A DNA stretch of 36,662 bases, taken from the NCBI GenBank assembly GCA_030537735.1, contig JAUNVG010000019.1, positions 1 to 36,662 on the forward strand. Reading direction: 5' to 3'. The notes under the pieces were generated by a model that saw nothing but the letters and a program-made list of their open reading frames with translations, searched no databases and was not told where the DNA came from. This document shows, one piece after another, positions 25,274 to 34,483 of the stretch. The position numbers and the translations under genes are program-made. How positions within the stretch are numbered: position 1 is the stretch's first letter; each line of letters starts with the position of its first letter. Source of the stretch: Actinomycetaceae bacterium. Lineage in GTDB: Bacteria > Actinomycetota > Actinomycetes > Actinomycetales > Actinomycetaceae.

Positions 25274-27751
25274 TTAGTCCTTTTTATCTATCTGCTCGAA
25301 ATGATTGACGTTGAAAACCTTCCTAATCGCTTCCAACCCTACTTCCACATCGGGCTGTGCGTCCGCATCATCTAAACTCGCGCCTCCGGTGGGATCGTCA
25401 TCGAAACTGTCATAGCTAGGGGAGTCCTCGAAATCACCATCGGCGGGGGCGTCTTCCCTTGCGGGAGCACCACTTTGCCCGTCATGCCAGTTAGTTCCAA
25501 CTGCCTCGGACGGCGCTGCCGCTAGGTCCCCGGTGGCCTCCACCTGGGTGGGAACCCCGGGCTGTACGTACTCTACCTGCTCAGATGCAGGTGCCGCCGG
25601 GACGGAGAGGTTGATATCGGCCCGCGTTTGCGAGTTTTCCTGCGCGATATTCTTCGCCATCTCCGCTTGTGGTGACTGCACTTGTTCGAAGCGGGCACCC
25701 TCATCCGCAAGGTCCGGGGACTGCCTTCCACCTGGGGTCACTGCCTGTGTGCTTACATCGGTGGTTTCAGCGTTTGCCTGCCCGGATGAACTCATATCCT
25801 GGTCAATCCCGCCACCAGCTACCGCTACCGGGCCCCAACCGGGCGCAGCGGGAACGGGAGGCTGCGGGCGCTGTGCGGTGGAAGTCGCCTGCGAAGGTTC
25901 TACAGCGGGAGCGGGAGGCTGCGGGCGCTGTGCGGGGGAAGTCGCCTGCGGGCTGGGGCTATCTGCGCCAGCAGTGGGCGCAGCAGCGTCGGGTTTGGTC
26001 GCACTCGTTTCGGCGGTGTCGGGGCCAAGTGCAATGACTTCCTTTTCCCGCCCAGTTAAAGACTGTACCGCTTGGGCAAAAACACTTAGATTACCGCGGG
26101 CAATGAAGCTATCGCGCATCTGTTGGGCGGCGAAAACCACCGTCAGAGTGTTTTCGTCTTCACTGTGCCAACGCACATTTTGTGCGATCGGTTGGCGCCA
26201 GCCGCGCCGCAAATGCTCGACCGCGTCAAGGAACTCCTCCCAGCGATGCTGAATCAGAGGCTGCTCGACATCAGAATCCCCCGGTGAGTCCTGCCTCGAG
26301 GCAGATGGAGTGCTCGCGCGCTCATCAGTGTCGGCAGTTCCAACCGAAGAATCGGGACCTTGAACACGAGGGGCCTGAGACTGCGGCGTATAGTCTGTCT
26401 GACCGGCGGGGGCCTGAGCTGGGCCGGCAGGGGGTTGACCCGGACCGGCAGGGGATTGACCCGGCGCAGACTGCGTCGCCGCCACACTACTACCCCCAGA
26501 AACAGGACCACTTCCAGAACCCGTGCTGCCCCCAGCTTTAGCCGCACGCGCACGACGCAACTGTTCTTTCGCCATCTGCGCACCACTGAGGCCGGAGGTG
26601 TTAGACGCATCGGTCACCACGTCCTCGCGCGCCACAGTAGCATCCGCATCCAGGTCAGACACCAGAAGGCGCCCCATCAGAAGTTCCAACTGCAGGCGCG
26701 GCGAAGTAGCGCCCAGCATCTGCCGCATCGCTTCATCCGTAATATCCGCCGCCCGCGAAAGCCGCTTCCCACCCCAGGCCTGCGCCTGCGTAAACATGCG
26801 TTCGTGCTGCTCGTGGGGAACCCCCACCAGGAAATCGCGCGCACTGTCTCCCGTGACAGTGATGATTAGAAGATCACGTAAACGCTGCAGGAAATCCTCT
26901 ACGAAACGACGAGGATCGTGACCGGCATCCACCATGCGTTCAATCGTGTGGAAAACACTGGTGCCATCAGCGCACCCCAGCGCCTCAATCACTTCGTCGA
27001 TTAACGCTGAGTCCGTGTAACCCAGCAACGCCACCGCACGCGCATAGTCAATCTGGCTATCCACGCCCCCCGCCATTAGCTGATCCAGCACCGAAAGTGA
27101 ATCACGCACCGAACCACCGCCAGCGCGCACCACCAACGGCAACACGCCTTCACCTACCTGCACCGACTCACGATCGCACAGATCCTGCAAGAACGGCACC
27201 ATCACCTCGGCGGGCACCAGGCGGAACGGGTAGTGATGGGTGCGCGAACGGATGGTGCCAATCACCCGTTCCGGTTCCGTGGTGGCGAAAATGAACTTCA
27301 CGTGCTCGGGAGGTTCCTCCACCAGTTTCAACAGGGCGTTGAAACCCTGCGGGGTCACCATGTGGGCCTCATCTAAAATGAACACCTTGTAGCGGTCGCG
27401 AACCGGGGCGAAAGTGGCGCGTTCACGCAGTTCGCGCGCGTCGTCGACACCGTTGTGGGAAGCGGCGTCAATCTCCACCACGTCTAGAGACCCCGGGCCC
27501 CCGGTGGCGAGTTCGCGGCAGGATTCACACTGCCCGCAAGGAGAATCGGTGGGACCCTCCGCACAGTTCAGGCAGCGCGCCAAGATTCGCGCCGACGTGG
27601 TTTTCCCACACCCGCGCGGGCCGGAAAACAAGTAGGCGTGCGTCACGCGGTTAGCGCGCAAAGCCGCCATCAGCGGCTCGGTCACGTGGTTTTGCCCGAT
27701 GACTTCAGTGAAAGTCTCGGGCCGGTAGCGGCGATACAAAGCAGTGGTCAC
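25274..27751 (-). CDS. dnaX: DNA polymerase III subunit gamma/tau
   Basis: The 825-aa clamp-loader ATPase from GTG 27751 (VTTALYRRYRPETF is the standard start; upstream in-frame starts at 27781 and 27814 have no good ribosome binding site). Domains I-II hold Walker A SGPRGCGKTTSA, the zinc module CLNC...CGQCESC and the DEAH-like box ILDEAHM. Domain III follows to about residue 370. A long Pro/Ala/Gly/Gln-rich hinge separates it from a tau-like domain (RWEEFLDAVEHLRRGWRQPI...), then a very acidic tail. It binds the delta/delta' subunits and the polymerase core. The hinge contains a 46-bp DNA duplication. Confidence 0.95.
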   Translation of the reverse strand: MTTALYRRYRPETFTEVIGQNHVTEPLMAALRANRVTHAYLFSGPRGCGKTTSARILARCLNCAEGPTDSPCGQCESCRELATGGPGSLDVVEIDAASHNGVDDARELRERATFAPVRDRYKVFILDEAHMVTPQGFNALLKLVEEPPEHVKFIFATTEPERVIGTIRSRTHHYPFRLVPAEVMVPFLQDLCDRESVQVGEGVLPLVVRAGGGSVRDSLSVLDQLMAGGVDSQIDYARAVALLGYTDSALIDEVIEALGCADGTSVFHTIERMVDAGHDPRRFVEDFLQRLRDLLIITVTGDSARDFLVGVPHEQHERMFTQAQAWGGKRLSRAADITDEAMRQMLGATSPRLQLELLMGRLLVSDLDADATVAREDVVTDASNTSGLSGAQMAKEQLRRARAAKAGGSTGSGSGPVSGGSSVAATQSAPGQSPAGPGQPPAGPAQAPAGQTDYTPQSQAPRVQGPDSSVGTADTDERASTPSASRQDSPGDSDVEQPLIQHRWEEFLDAVEHLRRGWRQPIAQNVRWHSEDENTLTVVFAAQQMRDSFIARGNLSVFAQAVQSLTGREKEVIALGPDTAETSATKPDAAAPTAGADSPSPQATSPAQRPQPPAPAVEPSQATSTAQRPQPPVPAAPGWGPVAVAGGGIDQDMSSSGQANAETTDVSTQAVTPGGRQSPDLADEGARFEQVQSPQAEMAKNIAQENSQTRADINLSVPAAPASEQVEYVQPGVPTQVEATGDLAAAPSEAVGTNWHDGQSGAPAREDAPADGDFEDSPSYDSFDDDPTGGASLDDADAQPDVEVGLEAIRKVFNVNHFEQIDKKD
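25848..25950. repeat. 46-bp direct duplication in the dnaX hinge
   Basis: 25848-25893 and 25905-25950 are 44/46 identical with a 57-bp (19-codon) offset, encoding the repeated AQRPQPP(A/V)PA element of the Pro/Ala-rich hinge. The two differ at two bases. A slippage-prone low-complexity stretch in frame. Confidence 0.8.
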
Positions 27752-27963
27752 GAAGCTAACTCTATCGGGTAGGGCGGACATTTTGGATCGCGAGGACGTA
27801 ACATCCCCCGCCAAACCGGGCGGGCGTGCTTGAAAACACCCGCCTGTTATCCATCTGACACAGATTCGGCAGGTGCGAACTCGACTAGAGGGGGAAAGAT
27901 TCGCTACACTAGAATATCGTTGCGCATAGCGCAGCAGGTAACGTCTAATAACGTTACAACCCA

Positions 27964-28048
27964 GGAGGATTCGCCTAGTGGCCTATGGCGCTCGCTTGGA
28001 AAGCGGGTTGGGTGCAAGCCCTCGGGGGTTCGAATCCCCCATCCTCCG
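27964..28048 (+). tRNA. tRNA-Ser (anticodon GGA)
   Basis: GGAGGAT (27964-27970) pairs with ATCCTCC (28041-28047), discriminator G. The anticodon stem CTCGC/GCGGG encloses TTGGAAA with anticodon GGA. A long variable arm (TTGGGTGCAAGCCCTC) marks a serine tRNA. T-arm is GGGGG-TTCGAAT-CCCCC. No CCA is encoded. The 150 nt before it, between dnaX and this tRNA, has no clear promoter. Confidence 0.97.
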
Positions 28049-28050
28049 CG

Positions 28051-28135
28051 ATCCCCGTGTGACGGTATCTCCTGAACCTCCCCAGGGCCGGAAGGCAGCA
28101 AGGATAGGGTAGCTCTGCCGGGTACGCGGGGGTCC
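28051..28135 (+). ncRNA. ffs: Small signal recognition particle RNA (4.5S type)
   Basis: The conserved SRP domain IV is visible: CAGGGCCGGAAGGCAGCAAGGAT with the GGAA tetraloop region and the matching AGCTCTGCCGGGTACGCGGGGGT. The outer ends ATCCCCGTGT (28051) and ACGCGGGGGT (to 28133) pair. A short T-run (CCTTTTA) follows. About 85 nt, the small bacterial class. It works with Ffh in targeting membrane proteins. It lies 2 nt after the tRNA-Ser gene. Confidence 0.88.
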
Positions 28136-28178
28136 TTTTAATTCCGGCGCGGGACGCTACGAGAGCTGGTGCATTGGC

Positions 28179-28291
28179 GCGCCAGGCCCGCTAAGTGGCA
28201 GGGCAACGCGCCGAATCCGCTAGTTGCCGTCCAACCCGCCGGGCCTCCTAGATGCCAGCCAACCCGCCAGGCCCGCTAAGTCGCAGAGCGA
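28179..28291. repeat. Four degenerate 28-29-bp tandem repeats at the arcA 3' end
   Basis: Units at 28179-28207, 28208-28235, 28236-28263 and 28264-28291 share the pattern (G/C)CGCC(A/G)GG(C)CC(G/T)CTA..(G)T(G/C)GC...(C/G)(CAAC). Units 1 and 4 share CGCCAGGCCCGCTAAGT. Unit 4 covers the arcA stop codon and its last codons. They may be a tandem duplication of the gene end, or a structured 3' region. Confidence 0.65.
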
Positions 28292-29517
28292 TACACCGGG
28301 CACGACATGCAGCGCGGCCCGCCGTGACCGCGCGCCAACTCCCCGGAGGGGATTGCCACCACTTCCACGCCCTGGTCAGATAAGAAATCATTCATCCGCT
28401 CATTACGGTCATACGCCACCACTACCCGCGGAGCCAACGCCAACAGGTTGAAAGCCGCATTCCACAAACCCCACTCCGCAATATGCGCACTGGTGGGAGC
28501 AGCAATGAAATTCAACTGTGACTGGCCAACCGCAGACGCCAACACCTGACGCATCTGACCGGGAAGGTGACTTTCCGCCCGCAAGCTGAAACCGTCCTCG
28601 CCAGGTGTCGACGCACCTCGCGTAGCAGTGACCGTGGTGCGCTCACCCAAACCCGGATACAGCACGAACGTGTCGTTATCGACCATCGACATGACGGTAT
28701 CTAAATGCATCGACTCGCGGCTTTCATCCAACAGCACCGCCACCACTTGCCTGATTGACTCATCGCCCTGCAGAAGGGAAGTGGCGAGCTGTTCAAAACC
28801 CGCGGCCGTGGTGCGTTCGGAAATCCCCACGAACACCGCTCCCTCACCGGGCACAATAATGTCCCCACCTTCGAAAGTCGCTCTGCGGGAGGCCGGGACC
28901 GTGTTCCAACGTGGGAACTCGTGCGGAGCAAACGCCGGATGCCAGCGGTAAATCGCTTCCAACAGCACCGATTCGCGCCTGCGTGCGCGCATGTGCATCG
29001 GATTTATACTCACGCCCGCGTGAATCCAAGTGGAAGTATCACGCATGAAGTACAGATTCGGTAGGCAAGGCACCACGAAATCGTCCGGCTCTAAAGTGGT
29101 GGTCCAGGTGGTTGGCACCGCTCCCACGGTCGCCTCCAGCTCCCGGCGAGTGATCCCCGCAGTCAGTAAATGAGCTAACTGCTCAGGGGCGAGGCCGCGC
29201 GCGTATTCGGTCAGCATTGCCGCAGCAGTGGGGCCGAAAACCTCCTCCCGAAACGCCAGGGGGATCACGAACTCGCGGGCAGCGTCGACTGCTAGTACCT
29301 GCGATAAGAGTTCGTTGAAATACAACACTTCGATACCGCGGTCGGTGAGGGCTTTTGTGAACTGGTCGTGTTCGCGTCGAGCCTGTTTGGGCCATAGCAG
29401 GTCGTCAAACAGTAGACGATGTACGTTGGCGGGGGTGAGGCGATCCAGTTCCGGGCCGGGGCGGTGGACGATCACCCTTTCCAACTTATCGACGTCGTTA
29501 TAAACTCCCACGTTCAC
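28276..29517 (-). CDS. arcA: Arginine deiminase
   Basis: A 413-aa arginine deiminase (arginine to citrulline and ammonia). The catalytic Cys is C403 in HGGPRCMSCPVYR. Also present are LFDDLLWPKQAR, FMRDTSTWI, the ATFEGGDIIV strand with the Glu-Asp pair, and MHLDTVMSMV with the catalytic His. It works in the ADI pathway for ATP and acid tolerance. No arcB, arcC or arcD follows in the window, so the rest of the pathway is elsewhere or absent. The start is GTG 29517 with AAGGAG about 8 nt upstream. Confidence 0.97.
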   Translation of the reverse strand: MNVGVYNDVDKLERVIVHRPGPELDRLTPANVHRLLFDDLLWPKQARREHDQFTKALTDRGIEVLYFNELLSQVLAVDAAREFVIPLAFREEVFGPTAAAMLTEYARGLAPEQLAHLLTAGITRRELEATVGAVPTTWTTTLEPDDFVVPCLPNLYFMRDTSTWIHAGVSINPMHMRARRRESVLLEAIYRWHPAFAPHEFPRWNTVPASRRATFEGGDIIVPGEGAVFVGISERTTAAGFEQLATSLLQGDESIRQVVAVLLDESRESMHLDTVMSMVDNDTFVLYPGLGERTTVTATRGASTPGEDGFSLRAESHLPGQMRQVLASAVGQSQLNFIAAPTSAHIAEWGLWNAAFNLLALAPRVVVAYDRNERMNDFLSDQGVEVVAIPSGELARGHGGPRCMSCPVYRSAT

Positions 29518-29593
29518 GAAAATAGCTCCTTAAAAACTAACTAAAACACTTTAGGGGAAGGCAGGCGCACCAGTGTGCTCCCTGCGGCGAAGC

Positions 29594-30736
29594 TTACGGT
29601 AGGGGGCCTAGCAGTAGTGACGCCCACGCACCGTGGACCGATTCCGCGTCGGAGGGTTGGAATAGGCCCGCAAGCACGTCTCGGTACAGCCGCGATAGTT
29701 CTTTGGAGTTGTAGTAGCTGGAACCACCGCTGGCGCGCACCGCTTCTTCCACCGCGTACTTGGCGGCTTCGCAGGTGCGGTGTTTAAGGGCAGAAAGCTG
29801 GGGCATCCACTTAACTCCGCGATCGACGCCGTTTTCAATATCTTGGGCTGCCAGTTCAATGGGGGCGTCCACCGCGTCCATGGCGATAGCGGCGGAGGCA
29901 ATACGCCAACGAATATCAGGGTCGGTGGCGTAGGGCGCGTCGCGGCGCACCGAGTGGCGGGACTTCACGGTTTCTGCCGCCAGTTCCAAGGCGCGCTGGC
30001 CCAGTCCCCGGTAGGTGGCGGCTAGGAGGATCTCAAAATACGCGAAGATGCCGAAAACCACCGGGTGCGCACTGGGGCCGGGGGTGACTTTGGCGAGGAC
30101 GTGTTCGGCCTTCACCACGGCTCCGTTCAGTTCCGTGGAGTTCGACTGCGTCGCCCGCATCCCCATCGTGTCCCAGTCGTCAACAATATTTATTCCCCCA
30201 CTGTCACGTTGCAGTAGTCCGAAAACGTTGCGCACGTCCTCGGGATCGGAACTATCGCACCCGAAGGTAGCTAGCTTCGTCCACGCCGGCGCCAAGGAAG
30301 TGAAGATTTTTCGCCCATACAGCCGGTAGTCCCCATTAGTTTGCGGTTCGGCGCGGGTGATGGACCCAAACAGCACCAGGTCGTTTCCGGGTTCGGAAAT
30401 ACCGAAGCCGAATAGGTCACCGGCGGCGGCGGCGCGCAGGATTGTTTCGCCTCCGCTTTCACCGTGGCGGTGCAGGTGCCGGCCCAGTCCAACGATTATG
30501 TGGTGCATATTGATACCCAGCGCAGTGCCAGGAGCAGCCTTTGCCAGGTCGGTTTGTGCCTGGCAGATCTCAGCTAGGGTCAGGCCGGCGCCCCCGAACT
30601 CGGCAGGTACGAACGCCGTCAGATATCCGCATTCGCGCAGGTCCTGCAAATCGTCGAAGGGGAAGGAGTTTTCCTGGTCGTGTCTGGCTGCTCGTTGGTG
30701 GATGCGTTCCAACACGCCAGCAGGAATGAAACTCAT
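29594..30736 (-). CDS. Acyl-CoA dehydrogenase family protein
   Basis: A 380-aa flavoprotein of the acyl-CoA dehydrogenase fold: FVPAEFGGAGLTLAEICQAQ, the FAD/substrate region GFGISEPGNDL, LYGRKIFTSLAPAW, the beta-domain WDTMGMRATQSNSTELNG, and C-terminal helices with ASGGSSYYNSKELSRLYRDVLA. The usual catalytic Glu position could not be located with confidence, and close relatives include flavin-dependent monooxygenases (DszC/SfnB-like), so the reaction is not assigned. The start ATG 30736 has GAAGGAG upstream. It is transcribed alone, divergent from the LytR_C gene across 106 nt. Confidence 0.85.
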   Translation of the reverse strand: MSFIPAGVLERIHQRAARHDQENSFPFDDLQDLRECGYLTAFVPAEFGGAGLTLAEICQAQTDLAKAAPGTALGINMHHIIVGLGRHLHRHGESGGETILRAAAAGDLFGFGISEPGNDLVLFGSITRAEPQTNGDYRLYGRKIFTSLAPAWTKLATFGCDSSDPEDVRNVFGLLQRDSGGINIVDDWDTMGMRATQSNSTELNGAVVKAEHVLAKVTPGPSAHPVVFGIFAYFEILLAATYRGLGQRALELAAETVKSRHSVRRDAPYATDPDIRWRIASAAIAMDAVDAPIELAAQDIENGVDRGVKWMPQLSALKHRTCEAAKYAVEEAVRASGGSSYYNSKELSRLYRDVLAGLFQPSDAESVHGAWASLLLGPLP

Positions 30737-30842
30737 TGGGGGCTCCTTCGTTCTTAAACTCAGATAGTTTCCTTATTCAACTTATCGCAGAGCTAACCGT
30801 AGTGAGTGTCAAATATGGGTTCAATCAGATAGATTTATTACT

Positions 30843-31466
30843 GTGAACGACATTCCTCCCTCGCAGCTATCACGTAGCTACCGCAGTCCCCGCTTGCGGT
30901 TCCGGAAAGCTCGCCAGCGTCGGCAGAACATCGCTTTTTCCGTGATTGCCTTATTCCTGGCACTGAGTTCCCTGTTTTCGGTCCTGGTTCTAGTCGGGCT
31001 GATCCCGGTACCGTTTTTTGCCGAGTTCGAAGCCTCCGCCAACTACGTTGAGTCAGGGGAAGTGCCGTGTGTACCGGAGGGAGCGAAGGCCGCCCCACTT
31101 GACGGCATCGTAGTTAAGGTACTGAACGCCACCGGGGAGCCAGGTTTAGCGGGAACAGTGGGGGAGAAACTAGCTGCGCACGGGGTTACCTTGGAAGAGC
31201 CAGGCAACTATGCTGGACAGTTCTACGGCACTGTTCGCATAAGGGCAGGTGCTTCCCAGGTGGTTAATGCCTACACCTTAGAGCGGCTATTCCCTGACGC
31301 TAGCGTGCGTTATACGCAGTCTGATTCACAGGTGATCACCATTGTTTTAGGTGAACACTTCTCTTCCATGCTTTCCGATGAGGAAATAACTGCCCTCATC
31401 GAATCTGGAGATACCGAACTTCACTCCCCTAAGGAGTGTAAGACTGTTCCCCAGGCGGGGGAGTGA
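30843..31466 (+). CDS. LytR_C-domain membrane protein
   Basis: A 207-aa protein from GTG 30843. A basic cytoplasmic start (RFRKARQRRQN) is followed by one TM helix at about residues 30-55 (FSVIALFLALSSLFSVLVLVGL). The outside part contains the LytR_C (CpsA-associated) fold: GIVVKVLNATGEPGLAGTVGEKLAAHGVTL, GQFYGTVRIRAGASQVVNAYTLERLFP. Such proteins occur with cell-wall assembly in actinobacteria, with unclear role. It is monocistronic. In its last bases a GC-rich hairpin (near 31447) precedes a poly-A rather than a T-run, so a terminator is not claimed. Confidence 0.85.
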   Translation: MNDIPPSQLSRSYRSPRLRFRKARQRRQNIAFSVIALFLALSSLFSVLVLVGLIPVPFFAEFEASANYVESGEVPCVPEGAKAAPLDGIVVKVLNATGEPGLAGTVGEKLAAHGVTLEEPGNYAGQFYGTVRIRAGASQVVNAYTLERLFPDASVRYTQSDSQVITIVLGEHFSSMLSDEEITALIESGDTELHSPKECKTVPQAGE

Positions 31467-31520
31467 AAAACCCCTAGCGGGTGGGGAGCCGAAGCCGGCG
31501 GTTGCGCCTGTCCTTGGCTG

Positions 31521-32357
31521 CTACCGCCACTCACCTAGTAGCTGATCTGCGACTGCGGTCAATACCTCGCTGGCGCCGGTTTCGCTGCGCCACTGCGCCC
31601 ACTGGTCGGCTTGCGTTGGCCCGCGGTTAATGACTGCCAGGTCTGCTCCGGCGTTGAGTCCTTGCCCGACCACCCACATGCCGGTACCGACCACCAGGGA
31701 GGTTCCCACCACCAGGATTAACGAGGACGTGGCGGCCGCCGCGAACGCCCGTTCCAGTTGCTCCCCGGGCAGGGATTCACCGAAGAACACCACCGCCGGT
31801 TTGAGGATCCCTGCGCACTTGGGGCAGGGGGCGGGGTCGAAAGTGCATTTATCGGCGGCTTCTTCGTCCGCGGTGGCCAAGATAGCGGCGTTAGCTGGGT
31901 TGGGGTCTTGCGTGAAACCGGGGTTGCGTTGCGCCATCCACCGGTGTACTTCTTCGCGGGGGAACAGGCTGTCGCACTGTAGGCACTGGACTTCATCAAA
32001 CGTGCCGTGCAGTAGCGCCACGTTCTCTATCCCGGCGCGGGCATCCAACCCATCTACGTTCTGCGTCGCCACCATCTTCACGTATCCGGCCTTCTCTAGC
32101 GTCGCCACCGCCCGGTGTGCGGGGGTGGGGTCAAGGGCTGCTACGCTGCGCCAGGATTCGTGGTTGCGCTGCCACCCCCAGGCCCGCCACTTCGGGGCGG
32201 ACATGAACAGGTCAAAATCCACCGTGGGGGTCCCAGCGGACCCGGAGCCACGGTAGTCAGGCAGTCCCGCGTCGGTGGACATCCCCGCTCCAGCCACAAT
32301 GGTGGTGGGGCCGGCCCGCATGAGTTCAACTAGGGAATCAATGTCATCATTGAGCAA
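31521..32357 (-). CDS. Sir2-type NAD-dependent protein deacylase
   Basis: A sirtuin of 278 aa. Motifs: GAGMSTDAGLPDYRG (NAD binding), ATQNVDGLDARAG, catalytic His in LLHGTFD, a zinc site CLQC...CPKC, and VVFFGESLP and VVGTSLVV. It removes acyl groups from lysines using NAD. The start is taken as TTG 32357, because GGAG lies upstream at proper spacing; the first possible TTG at 32369 would add 4 residues. It overlaps the glycosyltransferase stop by 11 nt. Confidence 0.92.
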   Translation of the reverse strand: MLNDDIDSLVELMRAGPTTIVAGAGMSTDAGLPDYRGSGSAGTPTVDFDLFMSAPKWRAWGWQRNHESWRSVAALDPTPAHRAVATLEKAGYVKMVATQNVDGLDARAGIENVALLHGTFDEVQCLQCDSLFPREEVHRWMAQRNPGFTQDPNPANAAILATADEEAADKCTFDPAPCPKCAGILKPAVVFFGESLPGEQLERAFAAAATSSLILVVGTSLVVGTGMWVVGQGLNAGADLAVINRGPTQADQWAQWRSETGASEVLTAVADQLLGEWR

Positions 32358-33498
32358 GTTTTTCTCCAATGTACTTCGCTACCGCCCGCCCGGTGGCTTG
32401 CATGGAGCGATTATCAACCACCCACTGGTGCAGGCGCTTCCTATCGGGGGTCGCTGTTAGCATCTGGCGCATGGCTTGGCTAACTGCCCCCACCTCATAC
32501 GCTACCGCTTGCCCTAGGCCACTTGTGCGGATCTCATCTGCTGCCGGTCCAGGGCCGGCGTAGATCACTGGAGTGCCGCAAGCTAGGGAACTCAAAGCCT
32601 TGGTGGTATATGCGAACTCGTACCCGGACCCGGGTTTAAGCGAAGCTAAGCAAGCGATGGCTGCGCGTTGCCAACTAGCTGCCACGTCAATGTCTACCAG
32701 TGAGCTCACCACGATGGGATCGTAGTCAAGGTGAGGGTTTTCTTCTTTAATCTGCTGCGCAACCTGCGACACTTCCTCTAAGTTATCTCCCCGAGCTAAG
32801 TACAGTAGTTGCACTCCGGGAACTTCTTTAACTGCGTGTGCAAAGATCTGCGCCCCGTGCCAGTGGGAGGCGTTACCGGCATAGAGAAAGAATGGTTTCT
32901 TGATTCCGATTTTCGCCTGCTCACTGGGGGAAACTGGCTTAACGTCAAGGTTGAAGGAATCAGTGTCCGCACCATTAGAAACAACCCGCACATCCTGCGC
33001 CCCCAGACGGTAGGCTTTGGCCGCTACGTCCTCGGAAACTGCGATCACCCCGCGCGCTCCCGATATCGCGAAAGACTCCATGGCACGCACCGCGCGTTTG
33101 ACGATGGTGGGTACTTCCATGGACTCGGTGGCATCTGACCACACGTCGGCGGCGTACCAAAAGTAGGGCACACGCCTGACTTTAGCTGCCACTCTTGCCA
33201 CCACTCCGGTGGTGGGCGGGGGCTCCACCAACAGGAACTGGGGTTTTTTACCTGCCAGCAAGTGCGCGAAGGCTTGCAAGTCGAAGGACAGGTACGACAG
33301 ATAGCCTTTGACGTATCCGTCCCGGCGCAGCACAGGCAGGCGCTTAACCAGGGGGTCGGGGGTGAATGGTTTACCCGGCTTCGTAGTGAGCACCCTCATG
33401 GTGTAACCAGCGTCAGTTAGCGCTTTACGTACCACCGATAGGCGCAGTGCGGCGGCGGCTGATTCGGGAGCGAAAATGCGAGTGACCATTAAACCCAT
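32347..33498 (-). CDS. GT-B glycosyltransferase (family 4-like)
   Basis: A 383-aa GT-B glycosyltransferase. The N-terminal domain carries RIFAPESAAAALRLSVVRKALTDAGY and VLTTKP; the linker is WYAADVWSDATESM and VIAVSEDVAAKA; the C-terminal lobe has FLYAGNASHWHGAQIF, and GSGYEFAYTTKALSSLACGTPVIYAG holds the sugar-nucleotide Glu/Thr. Such enzymes build cell-surface glycans, but donor and acceptor are unknown. ATG 33498 has weak ribosome binding signal; the second ATG at 33489 is an alternative. It starts 21 nt after the CDF gene stop. Confidence 0.85.
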   Translation of the reverse strand: MGLMVTRIFAPESAAAALRLSVVRKALTDAGYTMRVLTTKPGKPFTPDPLVKRLPVLRRDGYVKGYLSYLSFDLQAFAHLLAGKKPQFLLVEPPPTTGVVARVAAKVRRVPYFWYAADVWSDATESMEVPTIVKRAVRAMESFAISGARGVIAVSEDVAAKAYRLGAQDVRVVSNGADTDSFNLDVKPVSPSEQAKIGIKKPFFLYAGNASHWHGAQIFAHAVKEVPGVQLLYLARGDNLEEVSQVAQQIKEENPHLDYDPIVVSSLVDIDVAASWQRAAIACLASLKPGSGYEFAYTTKALSSLACGTPVIYAGPGPAADEIRTSGLGQAVAYEVGAVSQAMRQMLTATPDRKRLHQWVVDNRSMQATGRAVAKYIGEKLAQ

Positions 33499-33519
33499 GG
33501 GGTTAGTCTATCGCTTCAC

Positions 33520-34458
33520 CTAGTGACGCAGATGTTCGTGGTCGCGGTGGCGCGCAGTGTCGATTTGAATAGTGGAGTGCTCGATACTGATGGGGAAGTG
33601 CTCGGCCACGCAGTCTTGGATTTGGTGTAGTACGTGGGCGACTTTGCCGTCGTCGAAACACTGCTGTGACACGGTTACGTGCGCGGTCATCTGCACCACA
33701 GAGGTAGCGATGGTGGACACGTGCAGGTCGTGTACGTCCTCCACGTAAGGCTGGGACAGAATGTGGGAACGCACCTGCTCCAGGTCCAACCCGGCGGGCA
33801 CGGTTTCCATTAGGATCGCCCCGGCGTCGCGCAGCAGCACCAGGGCGCGCGGGCCCATCATGGCGGCGATCAGCAGGGAGGCGATGACGTCCCACTGCTG
33901 CCACCCACTCATCCAGGTGAGGGCGGCGGCGACGATGACCGCCAGGGAGCCGAGGGCGTCGTTGGCTACTTCCAGGAAGGCTGCGCGCATGTTGAGGTTG
34001 GCGCGGCGCGAACTGGCGAGCACCATGAGGGAGATGGCGTTGCCAACTAGGCCGATGACGCCGAACCACAGCATGGTTTCGCCGGCGACTTCGGTGGGGG
34101 AGATGAAGCGTTTTACTGCTTCCACTACCACGATGGCGGTGATGAACAGTAGCATGCCTGCTTGCATGGCCGCTGCCAGGACTTCGGCGCGTGCGTACCC
34201 CCAGGTGTGGGTGTCGGTGCGAGGACGTCGCATGAGGTTGGCGGCCACCAGTGCGATTACTAGGCCGGAGGAGTCCACCAGCATGTGACCGGCGTCGGCT
34301 AGGAGCGCCAGGGAACCGGACCACCAGGCGCCGATGACTTCGGCGAGGAAGATGCTGGCGGTGATTCCCAGTGCCACGATCAGGCGGCGCCGCGGCGCCG
34401 GGCCTTGATTGGGGTCGGTTAGGTCTGGACCGTGGTGGTGATGGTGGTGGTGTGACAA
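33520..34458 (-). CDS. CDF-family metal cation exporter with His-rich N-terminus
   Basis: A 312-aa cation diffusion facilitator. It starts MSHHHHHHHGPDLTDP, a metal-binding His tail. Six TMs follow; TM2 has the metal motif ADAGHMLVDSSG (HxxxD), and TM5 has LEVANDALGSLAVI, where zinc CDFs have HxxxD; here the His is replaced by Glu (ExxxD). The C-terminal cytoplasmic domain contains VEDVHDLHVSTIATSVVQMTAHVTV. Start TTG 34458 with GGGAGC about 6 nt upstream. It exports divalent metal; the DtxR-like box at 34484-34502 suggests manganese or iron control. Confidence 0.92.
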   Translation of the reverse strand: MSHHHHHHHGPDLTDPNQGPAPRRRLIVALGITASIFLAEVIGAWWSGSLALLADAGHMLVDSSGLVIALVAANLMRRPRTDTHTWGYARAEVLAAAMQAGMLLFITAIVVVEAVKRFISPTEVAGETMLWFGVIGLVGNAISLMVLASSRRANLNMRAAFLEVANDALGSLAVIVAAALTWMSGWQQWDVIASLLIAAMMGPRALVLLRDAGAILMETVPAGLDLEQVRSHILSQPYVEDVHDLHVSTIATSVVQMTAHVTVSQQCFDDGKVAHVLHQIQDCVAEHFPISIEHSTIQIDTARHRDHEHLRH

Positions 34459-34483
34459 GGTAGCTCCCTAAAAAGTAGCGAAC

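Noticed and set aside
31447..31490. Terminator after the LytR_C gene
   Set aside because: GC stems are present but followed by A's, not T's, on the plus strand.
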